A stretch of DNA of 64,000 bases, from contig NZ_JACHIO010000002.1 of NCBI RefSeq assembly GCF_014203225.1, positions 186,001-250,000 on the forward strand, in the 5' to 3' direction. Positions 1 to 9,072 of this stretch are shown here, one piece after another (positions within the stretch are counted from its first letter, which is position 1; every line of letters begins with the position of its first letter). Origin of the DNA: Granulicella mallensis (lineage in GTDB: Bacteria; Acidobacteriota; Terriglobia; Terriglobales; Acidobacteriaceae). Both the position numbers and the translations under genes were made by a program. Below the pieces are notes generated by a model. That model did not search any database and was not told the DNA's origin. It saw nothing but the letters and a program-made list of their open reading frames with translations.

Positions 1-13
1 CTGTCGCCAGTGA

Positions 14-2125
14 TTACTGCTCGTTATGGTCCATGTCCTTCATCTCGGGCATGCCTATGCCGTTGCCTGGAGCACCGAGGTCGGGAACGATCTCGACATT
101 GGTCATCATTCCCCCATCCTCGTGATCCAGGATGTGACAGTGAATGACGAACTCGCCTATGTAGCGGTCATAGGTGGTACGGATGTGGACCTGGTATTTG
201 TTTTGCACAAAGACTGTGTCCTTGAAGGTGTGCCACATGCCGCAGTACTGGTTCTGCAGGCCGACGCTGTCGGGTGGAACCAGGCACTCGCCGTGCGCTC
301 CGTAGATGCTCTTCCCGTCGTGGGTGACGTCCATGACCTCGAAGGGATTGACGTGGATGTGAAAGATGTGGGGTTCGCCATAGGAGGTAAGCACCCAATC
401 CTCGGTGGCGCCCACCTGACGGGTGAAGTCGATCCGGTGGGGGCTGTACTCCTTGGAGTTGATGTAGAAGCCAAATTTTCCTGGGGGATCCGTGGGTTTA
501 GCGGGAGGGCTGGGGAGATTCCCGATATAGAAAGCGACTTCGAGCGGATCAGAAGAGTTGGAGGCAGGGCCAGACTCCGGCATGCCGCGCCAGGGAGTCA
601 GGTCGCCATTAGCAAGACCTTTCAACGCGTTCGCTGGAAGATTCTTGTTGTTCTTGACCAGGGTCTGTTCCACATACTTTGTGAGTTGATCGGTGGGGAC
701 TGTGATTCCAGCCTTCACAATGACAGTCGCAAGCAGCTGAGTCTCGTTGGGACCCTGACCACCGGGGCCTCCATCGGGGCCGGCATTGGCACGCTCTTCC
801 GGCGTTGCCGCCTGGTTCAGGACGCAGTAGGTGCCGGCATGAGGAAAGACCATTAGCAAGTCGCTGCGATAGCCCGGCTGCAGGAAGTTACTGCCAACGC
901 CTCCACTGACGCTCTTTTCATCAACCCCGATGGGATTAATCGCAGTACGTGTCAGGCCATCCGAAGCGATCTCAAACTGTGGGACCAGGGCAACAGGCTT
1001 GGTCGAATCGGGCTGGGTAATAGGGCAAACTTCTGCAATGATCTTGGCTTGTTGCGCCGGTGTTCCGGAGAAGATACCGCGTAGCGCCAGCGCGGCTGCC
1101 GGCCCCTTCGATACCATCGGAACGATCTGCAGATTCACCGTATCGTGAATGCCACCGTGAATGAGCCGCCAGCGCTGGATCTCCCCTGCCTTAACGTTGG
1201 TGATGGCAGGTTGCACGACGCCGTTAATGCTGGTGAACCGTCCGCTATTGTCCCAGACCGTTGGCGAAGAAAGCTGGTCATTAAAGTTTTCGACCACACC
1301 GGTATCGCCGGCCGGACAGCTCCAGGTGCCGTCAGGATTGGTAATGATCTTCTTATCGATCGGAGGATCACTAAAGCAGGCGTAGGGGATCTGCTGGAAG
1401 AGAAACACCTGCTCGGTAAAGGGCTTGTTATTAGCGTCGCGCAGAATGGTGTCAATATCGCCGGGAGTGTAGCCCGTGTACGGTCGGTTGCCGCGCACGA
1501 TCAGTACCCCCGAAGCTCCGCTCGCCACCTGCAAAGCGGTCGATCCGTGGCGATGTGCGTGATACCAGAAGGTACCTGCAGGATGGTCCTCAGGCACATT
1601 GACCTCGTATTGAAAATTGGTCTTAGGAGCAATGTTCAACAGGACGTTATCGCTGTTGCCCGCAGGCGAAACATGCATGCCGTGGAAGTGAAGATTGATG
1701 ATGCTGAAGCAGTTCGGGCCGCCATCCGGGCATTTAGGTGCGCCGGGTGGCGGCTGCTCCAGCTCATTGTGCAGAAACACACGTAGCGTGTTGCCAGGAT
1801 TCACTTCAATCAGAGGTCCAGTCAGGCATCCGCCATAGGAGCGCAGGTCCACATCATCCATGGATCCGGTGCCGGGATCGTAGATCTTGTTGGGCCGCTT
1901 GACCACATTGAGATCGAGCGTGACGAGGTTTCCGTTGTGGGTAACATCTCCGGAAGGATTGCAGCCAGGCTTCGGTTGGGAGAGTGCAAGAGAAAGAGTC
2001 TTGCCTGGAAGTGCTTTTTCCTGCAGCGTTGGTGGCGCTGCAAAGGGTTGGGGGCTTTGTTGTGCGACGAGAGGCTGGCACAGCAACGCAGAGAACATCG
2101 ACAACAACAAAATGCGTAGGCGCAT
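14..2125 (-). CDS. Secreted multicopper oxidase (laccase-like)
   Basis: This 703-aa protein should oxidise phenols or metal ions and reduce O2 to water outside the cytoplasm. An N-terminal hydrophobic signal peptide ends near VAQQ (residue ~22). All four copper-binding segments are visible: HFHGMH (~146-151), WYHAHRHG (~187-194), HIFHIHVNPFEV (~582-593) and HCHILDHEDGGMM (662-674). The last carries the type 1 His-Cys-His and the axial Met. The C-terminus is Met/His rich (MPEMKDMDHNEQ), which could bind copper. The length suits a three-cupredoxin-domain oxidase. It is transcribed away from the tyrosinase gene across a ~1 kb spacer, so two copper phenol oxidases sit side by side. The true substrate (phenolics, humics, Cu(I), Mn) cannot be read from sequence. 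Family assignment is very secure. Confidence 0.95.
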   Translation of the reverse strand: MRLRILLLSMFSALLCQPLVAQQSPQPFAAPPTLQEKALPGKTLSLALSQPKPGCNPSGDVTHNGNLVTLDLNVVKRPNKIYDPGTGSMDDVDLRSYGGCLTGPLIEVNPGNTLRVFLHNELEQPPPGAPKCPDGGPNCFSIINLHFHGMHVSPAGNSDNVLLNIAPKTNFQYEVNVPEDHPAGTFWYHAHRHGSTALQVASGASGVLIVRGNRPYTGYTPGDIDTILRDANNKPFTEQVFLFQQIPYACFSDPPIDKKIITNPDGTWSCPAGDTGVVENFNDQLSSPTVWDNSGRFTSINGVVQPAITNVKAGEIQRWRLIHGGIHDTVNLQIVPMVSKGPAAALALRGIFSGTPAQQAKIIAEVCPITQPDSTKPVALVPQFEIASDGLTRTAINPIGVDEKSVSGGVGSNFLQPGYRSDLLMVFPHAGTYCVLNQAATPEERANAGPDGGPGGQGPNETQLLATVIVKAGITVPTDQLTKYVEQTLVKNNKNLPANALKGLANGDLTPWRGMPESGPASNSSDPLEVAFYIGNLPSPPAKPTDPPGKFGFYINSKEYSPHRIDFTRQVGATEDWVLTSYGEPHIFHIHVNPFEVMDVTHDGKSIYGAHGECLVPPDSVGLQNQYCGMWHTFKDTVFVQNKYQVHIRTTYDRYIGEFVIHCHILDHEDGGMMTNVEIVPDLGAPGNGIGMPEMKDMDHNEQ

Positions 2126-2342
2126 TTATTGACTCCCTAAAGGAACGGCTCCACGATGAACGCGGACCGACCGGTTCTGTTGCGATAGAGATAAAGCCGA
2201 AGCGCAGGTAAATGGGGGCCCGGTCTGCCGAGATTCGGCTTCAATGGAAAGCTTGGCCCTTGGAACGTAATACAGCACGGAATACAGCAAGGGATGGCAG
2301 CTTTGTCGCTGTAACGCGCAGTGCCACCAGGCCAGTCGCAGC

Positions 2343-2516
2343 TTAGGAGCTGCGGGCTCGCACGCCATCAGGCCCCTGCATGAAGTCGTGTAACTTCATG
2401 CGCACCTGCGGTGCTCGCGGAGATGATGGCTGTGCCGAAATAGGTTGTGGTGGGTAGAGACTAAGTGCCGCAATAAAGAGCAGCACGACGCAGATCGTTC
2501 TGACTCTCACTTTCAT
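2343..2516 (-). CDS. Small exported peptide (57 aa), unknown function
   Basis: A short frame encodes 57 residues: a basic start (MKVRVR), a hydrophobic stretch (ICVVLLFIAALSLY) and a probable cleavage site at ISAQ-PS. The mature part is only ~28 residues and ends LHDFMQGPDGVRARSS. A GAGGAA ribosome binding site lies 5-6 nt before the ATG, which supports real translation. The gene lies between the multicopper oxidase (218 nt downstream, same strand) and the tyrosinase. The mature peptide is faintly like the start of tyrosinase-type proteins (F-M-x-G-P-x-x-V-R), so it may be a remnant of a larger secreted gene rather than a functional peptide. No function is assigned. Confidence 0.5.
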   Translation of the reverse strand: MKVRVRTICVVLLFIAALSLYPPQPISAQPSSPRAPQVRMKLHDFMQGPDGVRARSS

Positions 2517-2877
2517 AGGCGTTCCTCATCAAATCGAAGAATCTGTAACGATTGAAAAGCTCTGGTGTGTTCAAGCGTGAAGCAGTTTCTAAGGCTTAGA
2601 GGTTGCAGCCTATCAAGCGGTATTCGCTAAAGTTCAACAACTTCGTGCGGACAGAATCAGCGTTGCATCAAATTGGAATCTAAGAATGTGCGGAATTATA
2701 CATAGCAGGAATGTTTCCGCAACATCTTCATATTTTCTTGTTGCTTATGAACGATTAATAACGCACACCTGCACCCGTGGCCCTAACTAGTTTGGTAGTT
2801 TCCTGTGCTATGTCGTAACAACATGTCTCGGTCGAAGATTAAACCGATAGAGTGAATCAATCTTCTTATTTCTTTCC

Positions 2878-2906
2878 TTGACATTGAGAAAGTGCTCTTC
2901 CATAAT
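2878..2906 (+). promoter_or_regulatory. Candidate sigma-70 promoter for the tyrosinase operon
   Basis: A perfect -35 box TTGACA (2878-2883) is followed after 17 nt by CATAAT (2901-2906). Transcription would begin near 2913 and give a ~240-nt leader before the tyrosinase ATG. The rest of the 2517-3152 spacer holds nothing else I recognise. Confidence 0.5.
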
Positions 2907-3152
2907 TGGCCTCGTCTTTCGCCGGGCATCTATTGCCGGGATTTCCAGCGTTTGTAGTCGCACTTGCTTCTCTCGCAGAGTTTTAGTGAGCTCGGGCCTC
3001 TAGCAACCAGAAATCCCCGTGCTTCCCTTTCCCGGGGCGCACGGTAACTTAATCCAAATTCGATACAACGGGACCCCGCACCAGAGCTGCTTTCTGCGGA
3101 ACTCTACCTATCGCACGGCTCGGCTGCTCGCCCGTTTCAGGTGAAAAGAACA

Positions 3153-4847
3153 ATGAGCATTTACTTTGAAACGACTCGCCGTGACTTCCTGAAGACCTCT
3201 CTCGCCACTGCCGGAACCGCCGCTCTCTCTCGGCATCTTGCCCTGGCCCAAGCCCCTGCAAAGTATCGCCGCTATAGCGTCACCAGCCAGCAAGGCCAGA
3301 AGGCTCTCGTCAGCTATGCAAAGGCCATCCAGGCGATGTTGAACCTACCGGCGGATCATCCGCAGAACTGGTTTCGCAACGCCTTCGTCCACCTGATGGA
3401 TTGTCCGCACGGCAACTGGTGGTTTTACGTCTGGCACCGCGGATACTTAGGCTACTTTGAGCAGACGATCCGCACCATGAGCGGCGATCCGAACTTCGCC
3501 ATGCCCTACTGGGATTGGAGCGATCTGGCGCAGATTCCGGACTCTATGTTCAACGATGTACTGACGCCGGTCGCCTCTGCCTACGAGCGCTACACCAAGG
3601 ACCTCCAGACGTTTACGGCTTTCATTCAGCCTTCCCTCAAGAACTACTGGGGCAAGCTCAGCCCGGCCCAGATCCAGCAGCTGAATATCCGCGGGTACAA
3701 GACCTTCGATGATATGTGGAACGATGTATCGGGTTGGACTCCGACCCCGATGACGGGACATCTATCACATCCGGGACACTTTAATCCTGAGAACACGGCC
3801 TTCGCGCCGACCCCCATTGCGCGTTATCTCACTCTTCAAAATCCCCAGCTGAGTGACTCGGTCAAAAAGAACGTATCGAAGGGAACGGTTTACTCCGGGC
3901 TTGAGCCAACGAACTTCGCCACTACCTACTACCAACATATCCCCATCGCAAACCCGATTAAAATCGGCTTCAACAGTTCCACGACAGCTTCGCACAACAC
4001 GGCCCCCTCTAAAGGCACCGTCTTCTCCACCCTGGAAGGACTCCCTCACAACAGCACGCATAACTACATCGGCGGCGGAGCGGGAGAGGGGTCACCCATC
4101 CCCAACGGACCCTGGGGCAATATGACCAACAATCTCTCCCCTGTCGATCCGATCTTCTTCCTGCACCACAGCAACATGGACCGGCTATGGGATGTGTGGA
4201 CACGCAAGCAGCAGGCCCTCAACCTGCCCTATCTTCCCAATAGCCAGCAACTCCCGTCTTACGAAAAGGAACCCTTCCTCTTTTACGTGGACGGCAACGG
4301 CAAGCAAGTCGGTCCCAGTATCGCGAAGGAGTACATCTCCATGTCCCGTTTCGGGTACGACTATGAACCGGGTTACGGAGAAGAAATCATCGGGAAACGG
4401 AACCTGGTCCTGGCCGCGAAGCATCCAACCGCGTCCGTGGAAGGGTTGATGAAGGGGAACGCCGCCACGCTGACACTCAGCGCCGCCGCGATCAAAACCC
4501 ATCTGGACAGCGATACGGCAACATCCCTCTTCGCGCTGGTCACCGTGCCTCGTCCGACGGAGAATTCGCCCAATCGCGAGTTCGATGTACTGGTAGGCGC
4601 ACCGGCGGACGCGACGAACATCACCGCAGATAGTCCTTATTATGCCGGCAAGGTCGCCTTCTTCTGCGGCATGATGCATATGTCCGGAATGACCGACGAG
4701 GCAACCTTCATTGTTCCGCTGCCGAAGCGGAAAGAAGCCTTCGCCAATCTGAGCGCAGCGGCTGGGAATGTCGCAGTGACTATCCGGGCCGTACCTTCTG
4801 GCGGAGGTGCATCAGTGCTTCGTGCTGTAACCGTGCAGTCGCTGTAG
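3153..4847 (+). CDS. Tat-exported tyrosinase / polyphenol oxidase
   Basis: This type 3 copper enzyme (564 aa) oxidises mono- or diphenols to quinones. The N-terminus has a twin-arginine signal (TTRRDFLKTSLA), so the folded, copper-loaded enzyme should be exported by Tat. CuA ligands are H80, H86 and H95 in the HLMDCPHGNW...WHRGYL region. CuB ligands lie in HNSTH (H299, H303) and FLHHSNMDRLW (H338/H339). A C-terminal domain after the copper core ends near the CGMMHMSGM stretch, and resembles the shielding domain of plant-type polyphenol oxidases. I chose the ATG at 3153; an in-frame GTG at 3141 would add four residues. The next gene begins 10 nt after the stop, so the two are likely co-transcribed. 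Confidence 0.93.
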   Translation: MSIYFETTRRDFLKTSLATAGTAALSRHLALAQAPAKYRRYSVTSQQGQKALVSYAKAIQAMLNLPADHPQNWFRNAFVHLMDCPHGNWWFYVWHRGYLGYFEQTIRTMSGDPNFAMPYWDWSDLAQIPDSMFNDVLTPVASAYERYTKDLQTFTAFIQPSLKNYWGKLSPAQIQQLNIRGYKTFDDMWNDVSGWTPTPMTGHLSHPGHFNPENTAFAPTPIARYLTLQNPQLSDSVKKNVSKGTVYSGLEPTNFATTYYQHIPIANPIKIGFNSSTTASHNTAPSKGTVFSTLEGLPHNSTHNYIGGGAGEGSPIPNGPWGNMTNNLSPVDPIFFLHHSNMDRLWDVWTRKQQALNLPYLPNSQQLPSYEKEPFLFYVDGNGKQVGPSIAKEYISMSRFGYDYEPGYGEEIIGKRNLVLAAKHPTASVEGLMKGNAATLTLSAAAIKTHLDSDTATSLFALVTVPRPTENSPNREFDVLVGAPADATNITADSPYYAGKVAFFCGMMHMSGMTDEATFIVPLPKRKEAFANLSAAAGNVAVTIRAVPSGGGASVLRAVTVQSL

Positions 4848-4857
4848 TCTATTGGCC

Positions 4858-5280
4858 ATGTCCGTCTTAGCGTTGTCTGTCATCCTCGCATTCGTTACAC
4901 CGCAAGCTGGTTCAACACCGGCTCCAACGGCACAGTCCCGGCAAGCCGGTGACGCCCGCGAGATGACGCTCACCCTTCCGCATGCACTGCGGAAGGGTGA
5001 GACGGCCTGGCTGCTCGTGACGGTTGGCATGATCGGCCACAATCAGATTCAGCTCACGACACAGAGTGGAAAGGATCTGGGTAACATCTCTCCCTTCGGG
5101 ATACGCTCCGGTCAAGCCGCTGGAACCTATACCATTCCGGTGCCCGCAGAGGCTTTGAGCGGCAGACGGCTCGTGCTGCGGTTATCGGTACCGCAAGCAG
5201 GTGGCCTGCACCGCGCGACAACGACGGAGGAAGTAACGAGCGTGCGCCTCGTCATCCAGAGGTTCGGAAACGGTAATTGA
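4858..5280 (+). CDS. Small secreted companion protein of tyrosinase
   Basis: This protein of ~140 aa begins 10 nt after the tyrosinase stop and is almost certainly in the same operon. An N-terminal hydrophobic segment (MSVLALSVILAFVTPQAG) acts as a signal peptide. The mature part is mostly beta-strand-like and contains no cysteine or obvious copper-binding His cluster. Patterns such as LRKGETAWLLVTVGMIG and RRLVLRLSVP suggest a single beta-sandwich. I do not recognise a named family. By position it could be a secreted accessory of the tyrosinase, as small caddie-like partners exist in other bacteria, but there is no visible sequence similarity to them. A TTG at 4852 is an alternative start. 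Confidence 0.7.
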   Translation: MSVLALSVILAFVTPQAGSTPAPTAQSRQAGDAREMTLTLPHALRKGETAWLLVTVGMIGHNQIQLTTQSGKDLGNISPFGIRSGQAAGTYTIPVPAEALSGRRLVLRLSVPQAGGLHRATTTEEVTSVRLVIQRFGNGN

Positions 5281-5413
5281 ATAGCGCTGGGGTGGTGAGT
5301 CATTCGTTCGTCCGCAAAAGAGAAACTGACAAAGAGGACGGTATTGTTTGTTTTTCGTCGTCACAAACCTTAGTTGCGAGAGGCGCGTTTCTCGCCGTTG
5401 ATCTCAAGATAGA

Positions 5414-5887
5414 ATGGCGAGCATGAACAGGCACACCAGGAAGTTCGCATTCTTTTTCGGCATGATTCTGGCAATGAGCATCGCCATCCACGTCTTTGCG
5501 CAATCGGCGGAGCAGCAAGCTGTACTGGCTCCGATCCATGCGATGTTTGAGGGCATGTCGAAACGAGATGCCGCGGCGATCAAAGCGCCCACGCTACCGG
5601 GTGGCACGATGGTGCTGATGCGCGACGGAAAACCCACGCAGATGACCTTTGAAGCTTTCGCGGAGCGCGTAGGCAAACCCGGGACCACACAGATCGAAGA
5701 ACGCATTCACAATCCACTGATCCGTATCGACAACGATCTCGCCGTAGTGTGGGCGCCGTTCGACTTCCTGGTCGATGGAAAGGTTGATCACTGTGGAACA
5801 GACCTATTCAATCTGGTTCGTGTCGACGGAAGGTGGATGATCGCGAGCATTGCCGATACCGGGACAAAGTCCTGCTCCGCGAAATGA
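5414..5887 (+). CDS. Secreted SnoaL/NTF2-like protein
   Basis: This 157-aa protein has a signal peptide (KFAFFFGMILAMSIAIHVFAQ) followed by one NTF2-like fold, the DUF4440/SnoaL type. Typical features are the opening helix (AVLAPIHAMFEGMSKRDAAA), the strand with RIDNDLAVVWAPFDFLVDGK and the closing strand NLVRVDGRWMIASIADTG. Members of this group bind small ligands or act as polar-pocket enzymes, and most have no known substrate. A second in-frame ATG at 5423 would shorten the N-terminus by three residues. It is transcribed alone, with a short hairpin just after the stop. The fold assignment is good; the function is unknown. Confidence 0.75.
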   Translation: MASMNRHTRKFAFFFGMILAMSIAIHVFAQSAEQQAVLAPIHAMFEGMSKRDAAAIKAPTLPGGTMVLMRDGKPTQMTFEAFAERVGKPGTTQIEERIHNPLIRIDNDLAVVWAPFDFLVDGKVDHCGTDLFNLVRVDGRWMIASIADTGTKSCSAK

Positions 5888-5891
5888 AGGT

Positions 5892-5911
5892 CTGCGCTTC
5901 CGATAGCGCAG
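5892..5911 (+). terminator. Hairpin after the NTF2-like gene
   Basis: CTGCGCT and AGCGCAG form a perfect 7-bp stem with a 6-nt loop, five bases after the stop codon. There is no T-run, so intrinsic termination is uncertain. Confidence 0.3.
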
Positions 5912-5982
5912 CACGAGTCGAATTGCTACTACTGAAGAGAAAAGCGTTTAGCGGGACTAATCGGTGAACCGACTGGAGAGGG

Positions 5983-7086
5983 TCAGGTCAGAGGACGCAC
6001 CTGTTCGCTGAGCACCTTCTTTATCAAAACCAGCGATCGAGCAGAGTCCTCATGACCGGTACCCGGAACCAGATAGAACTGCTTGAGCGGGGCATGAATT
6101 CTATCGAAATAGGCCTTGGCCAATTCTGGAGGAGCGGTCAGGTCTTCCTGACCATGGATGAAGAACATCGGAATAGCAAAGGTCGTCCCAAGTGCCAGAA
6201 GATCGACTTTCATGAGCGGCCCCGAGAGGGTCGCCCCCCAGAAATGCATAAAGGAGAAATCGTCTGCCGCGGCGTACTGAGCCTGCTCTTGCGATGAGGC
6301 GTATTCCGGACTAATCGTAGCGCTAGCTGGAGGTGCGGTCACCAGCTTGGCCTGGTATATGCTTTCCCACTTCCGATATACAGGCCACTTCAAAACTGAA
6401 TGCCACGGCGGGGAACCAATTCCCGTCAATGCAGTGATTGCCTGTTGATTCCCATCTTTACGAGCCATTTCCAGCACCCGTGCGTAGCCTGCCGAGACAC
6501 CTTGCTGAGAGTTCACGATTTGGGCAACGCCCACATAGGCATAGAAAAGGTCCGGTCTCGCGTGGGCTATGTAAACGCCGAGGATCGAACCCCATGAGCT
6601 TCCTAGAATAATGATCTTTTTCTTGTGAAGGTGCTCGACCAGGTATTCGGCAACTTCAATCCCATCCTGCGCCATCCGCTCGACAGTCATCGTCGGCTCA
6701 ATGGTGGTGCCATTCTTTGTGAAGGTTCTGCCTGCGCCGCGCTGGTCCCATTGCACAAGCGTGAAGTACTTGTCCCATCCCGCAAACATGGAATCGGAGT
6801 ACGGACTCAACACATCGCCTGGTCCGCCATGCAGAAAGAGCACAACCGGGTTGTCACGATTCTCGCCTTTGATTGTGATCCATTGCGGGATGCCACCAAT
6901 CTGGACAAACATCTGTTCGGCAACATGCCCAGATGCAGGAACCAGCGCCGCGTCTGCTCTCAAATTCTGGATTTGTGCTGAAGCCGCAACAGAAATCGTG
7001 AACAACAACGACACGATAGCGAGGCGCAGACAGAACATCCGGCAAGTTTCCCAACGCAAAGGGTTATGAATGCCTTTATAGTTCAT
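5983..7086 (-). CDS. Secreted alpha/beta hydrolase, proline iminopeptidase-like
   Basis: This 367-aa protein has a signal peptide (LRLAIVSLLFTISVAASAQ). The alpha/beta-hydrolase core carries the HGGPG oxyanion motif typical of proline iminopeptidases (S33), then WDQRGAGRT, the nucleophile elbow GSSWGS, the acid in HGQEDLTAP and the catalytic histidine in GTGHED. It should cleave small peptides, amides or esters in the periplasm; S33 members release N-terminal proline. An alternative start at 7038 (MFCLRLAIV...) would place the signal peptide at the very N-terminus and is also reasonable. The S10 peptidase gene upstream on the same strand is a second exported serine hydrolase, with 180 nt of featureless spacer between them. 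Confidence 0.85.
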   Translation of the reverse strand: MNYKGIHNPLRWETCRMFCLRLAIVSLLFTISVAASAQIQNLRADAALVPASGHVAEQMFVQIGGIPQWITIKGENRDNPVVLFLHGGPGDVLSPYSDSMFAGWDKYFTLVQWDQRGAGRTFTKNGTTIEPTMTVERMAQDGIEVAEYLVEHLHKKKIIILGSSWGSILGVYIAHARPDLFYAYVGVAQIVNSQQGVSAGYARVLEMARKDGNQQAITALTGIGSPPWHSVLKWPVYRKWESIYQAKLVTAPPASATISPEYASSQEQAQYAAADDFSFMHFWGATLSGPLMKVDLLALGTTFAIPMFFIHGQEDLTAPPELAKAYFDRIHAPLKQFYLVPGTGHEDSARSLVLIKKVLSEQVRPLT

Positions 7087-7266
7087 AAATCCAAAATATG
7101 CCCCTCTGCGTATGGATGGAATCTAGCGCTCATCTCAATTAGTGCGAAAGCGCCAATGCGCGTTTTGAGGTTGGATTGGTAACCAGAAGTGGGCTTGTCG
7201 GAAGGCTTGATCACACCGAGGCAACAACAACACGGGCGCGATCAAACCTTCCAGACCAAACAGGCT

Positions 7267-8865
7267 CTAGTGCTTCGCAGCCTCTGGGTACCAGCGTTCC
7301 AGGTCGGCATGCATCTCTTTGAGCGCGTCCACATTCAGGTAGACCATGTGGCCCGCCGGATAGTAGCCGAAGCTCACGTTGTCGCGAATCGCGTCAGGCA
7401 GCATCATCTGCGCAATATCGTGTTCCGTCCCGAAGAAGGGCGTAGCAAGATCGAACCAGCCATTAGCAGAAAAGACCTTCAGCTTCGGATTCTTGCGCAT
7501 AGCATCGGACAGGTCGATAACCGTATCCGGCTGGCTCTGTTCGCCGCCGCCACGGGCACCGCCGGAGGGATGATGCTTCCAGTCCCAGTTCTGGTTGATT
7601 CCCGGCCCCTGCAAGTTGTAAGGCTCTGAACTCGTGTACTTGAGCTCGCTCTGGATGTAGTCGTGGAAGGCCCCTACAAAGACACCGCTGATGCCTGTGT
7701 CCGAAGGATCGTAGCCGGGGTTCTCACCGGCGGCATCCACATCGAAGCCCTCAAAGCGAGCATCGTAGCGGCCGAGAATCTCCTCATCGTCGCGCAGCAA
7801 CTCCTTGCGGAAGCGCGTCGGAGCGATGCGCAGCTTGGACTCCTTGACGTACTGCACGCTGAGGCCGGTGAAGGAGGCGACCTTCGCCGCAATGGCATCG
7901 AACTCCGCCTTGGGCAACTGATCGCCCTGCTCCAGCGCTTCGGCATAAGGACCGCGCGAGAACTTGCGAGCCTGCTCGACGAAGTCTTTCATCTCGCCAT
8001 TGTGCGGGACCTTGTTGTAGTGCCAGGCGACGGCCGCATAGCTGGGCAGATAGGTCTTCGTCTCAACGTCATAGCCCGGTTCGCGAACGTTGTAGTTCAG
8101 GACCGACGAGAGCAGAACGACGCCGTTGAACTCAATGCCGTCATTGTTGAGCGCGGCGACCAGCGCAGCCGAACGCGGCGTGCCGTAGCTTTCGCCAAAG
8201 AGAAACTTGGGTGATCCCCAGCGCTGGTTCACGGTGATATAGCGCGTAATGAACTTCTCAAATGCCTTGATGTCCTGGTCTACGCCCGCGAAATCCTTGG
8301 CAGTTCCCTTGCCCACGGCGCGCGAAAAACCGCAGAGCGGCGCGTCAATAAAAACCAAGTCACTCTTGTCGATCAGGCTGTATTGGTTCTGCACCCACTC
8401 GAAGGGCGCCGGACCGGTTGCCTTGGGGCTTTCGGTGACGACGCGGACAGGGCCCACCGAGCCCATATGCAGCCAGATCGTCGCGGAACCCGGGCCACCG
8501 TTATACAGGAAAGTAATCGGGCGGTTCTTCGCGGAAACCCCATCCTCGGTGTACGCCACATAGAAGATGCTGCCGTTGGCCTTGTCGTTGTCGTCTTTAA
8601 TCAGCAGGTTGCCGGCAGTTGCGGTGTAGTGAACCGTGCGGCCGCCCGCGCTCCAGTCGTGCTTGCTGATAGTTGTGGTCTCCGGCGGAATGGGCAAAGT
8701 GTTGGCATCATTATCAGACCCCGGCTTTGCATCAGATGCCGGTTTTGCGTCCGCCCCGGCCTCAGCGGAACGATGCGGGCGCGCTTCCTGCGCTCCAGCG
8801 ATAGAACCAAGCGACAATGCCACCCCTAATAATGCTGCGGACAAACGTAGATCCGTAAGCTTCAC
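7267..8865 (-). CDS. Secreted serine carboxypeptidase-like protein (peptidase S10)
   Basis: This 532-aa protein would remove C-terminal residues from peptides at acidic pH, as S10 enzymes do. An N-terminal signal peptide ends near SIAGAQ. A low-complexity linker rich in A, D and P (~30-60) precedes the catalytic domain. Diagnostic motifs are LYNGGPGSATIWLHMGSVGP (substrate and oxyanion region), FGESYGTPR (nucleophile Ser in GESYG), NGWFDLATPF (catalytic Asp) and PAGHMVYL (catalytic His). Bacterial S10 homologues of this length are common in Acidobacteriota and usually uncharacterised. It is divergent from the molybdenum oxidoreductase operon, with a ~200-nt spacer. Confidence 0.92.
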   Translation of the reverse strand: MKLTDLRLSAALLGVALSLGSIAGAQEARPHRSAEAGADAKPASDAKPGSDNDANTLPIPPETTTISKHDWSAGGRTVHYTATAGNLLIKDDNDKANGSIFYVAYTEDGVSAKNRPITFLYNGGPGSATIWLHMGSVGPVRVVTESPKATGPAPFEWVQNQYSLIDKSDLVFIDAPLCGFSRAVGKGTAKDFAGVDQDIKAFEKFITRYITVNQRWGSPKFLFGESYGTPRSAALVAALNNDGIEFNGVVLLSSVLNYNVREPGYDVETKTYLPSYAAVAWHYNKVPHNGEMKDFVEQARKFSRGPYAEALEQGDQLPKAEFDAIAAKVASFTGLSVQYVKESKLRIAPTRFRKELLRDDEEILGRYDARFEGFDVDAAGENPGYDPSDTGISGVFVGAFHDYIQSELKYTSSEPYNLQGPGINQNWDWKHHPSGGARGGGEQSQPDTVIDLSDAMRKNPKLKVFSANGWFDLATPFFGTEHDIAQMMLPDAIRDNVSFGYYPAGHMVYLNVDALKEMHADLERWYPEAAKH

Positions 8866-9072
8866 TCAAGCCCTCCCAGGCAAAGAAAATTCAGATTGTT
8901 ACTGAGCATAGACTAAGTCCGAAGATCCAGCGTCTAACCCCGCAGGACGGATCGTATTCCCAGTACGCCGCGCAGACCCTGAACGGGCGTTCCGGTCGCT
9001 ATTTTTCTGCCTTACTTTTTGCAAACAACTGCAAGCCCGTACTCCCTGCATCGAAAGAGAAATGAGGTTGCC

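Noticed and set aside
26-856. Long open frame on the plus strand opposite the multicopper oxidase
   Set aside because: It is the antisense of a certain gene, and its protein shows no family signature.
2126-2368. 80-residue frame upstream of the multicopper oxidase
   Set aside because: No ribosome site or family signal; the in-frame 57-aa peptide on the same strand has better support.
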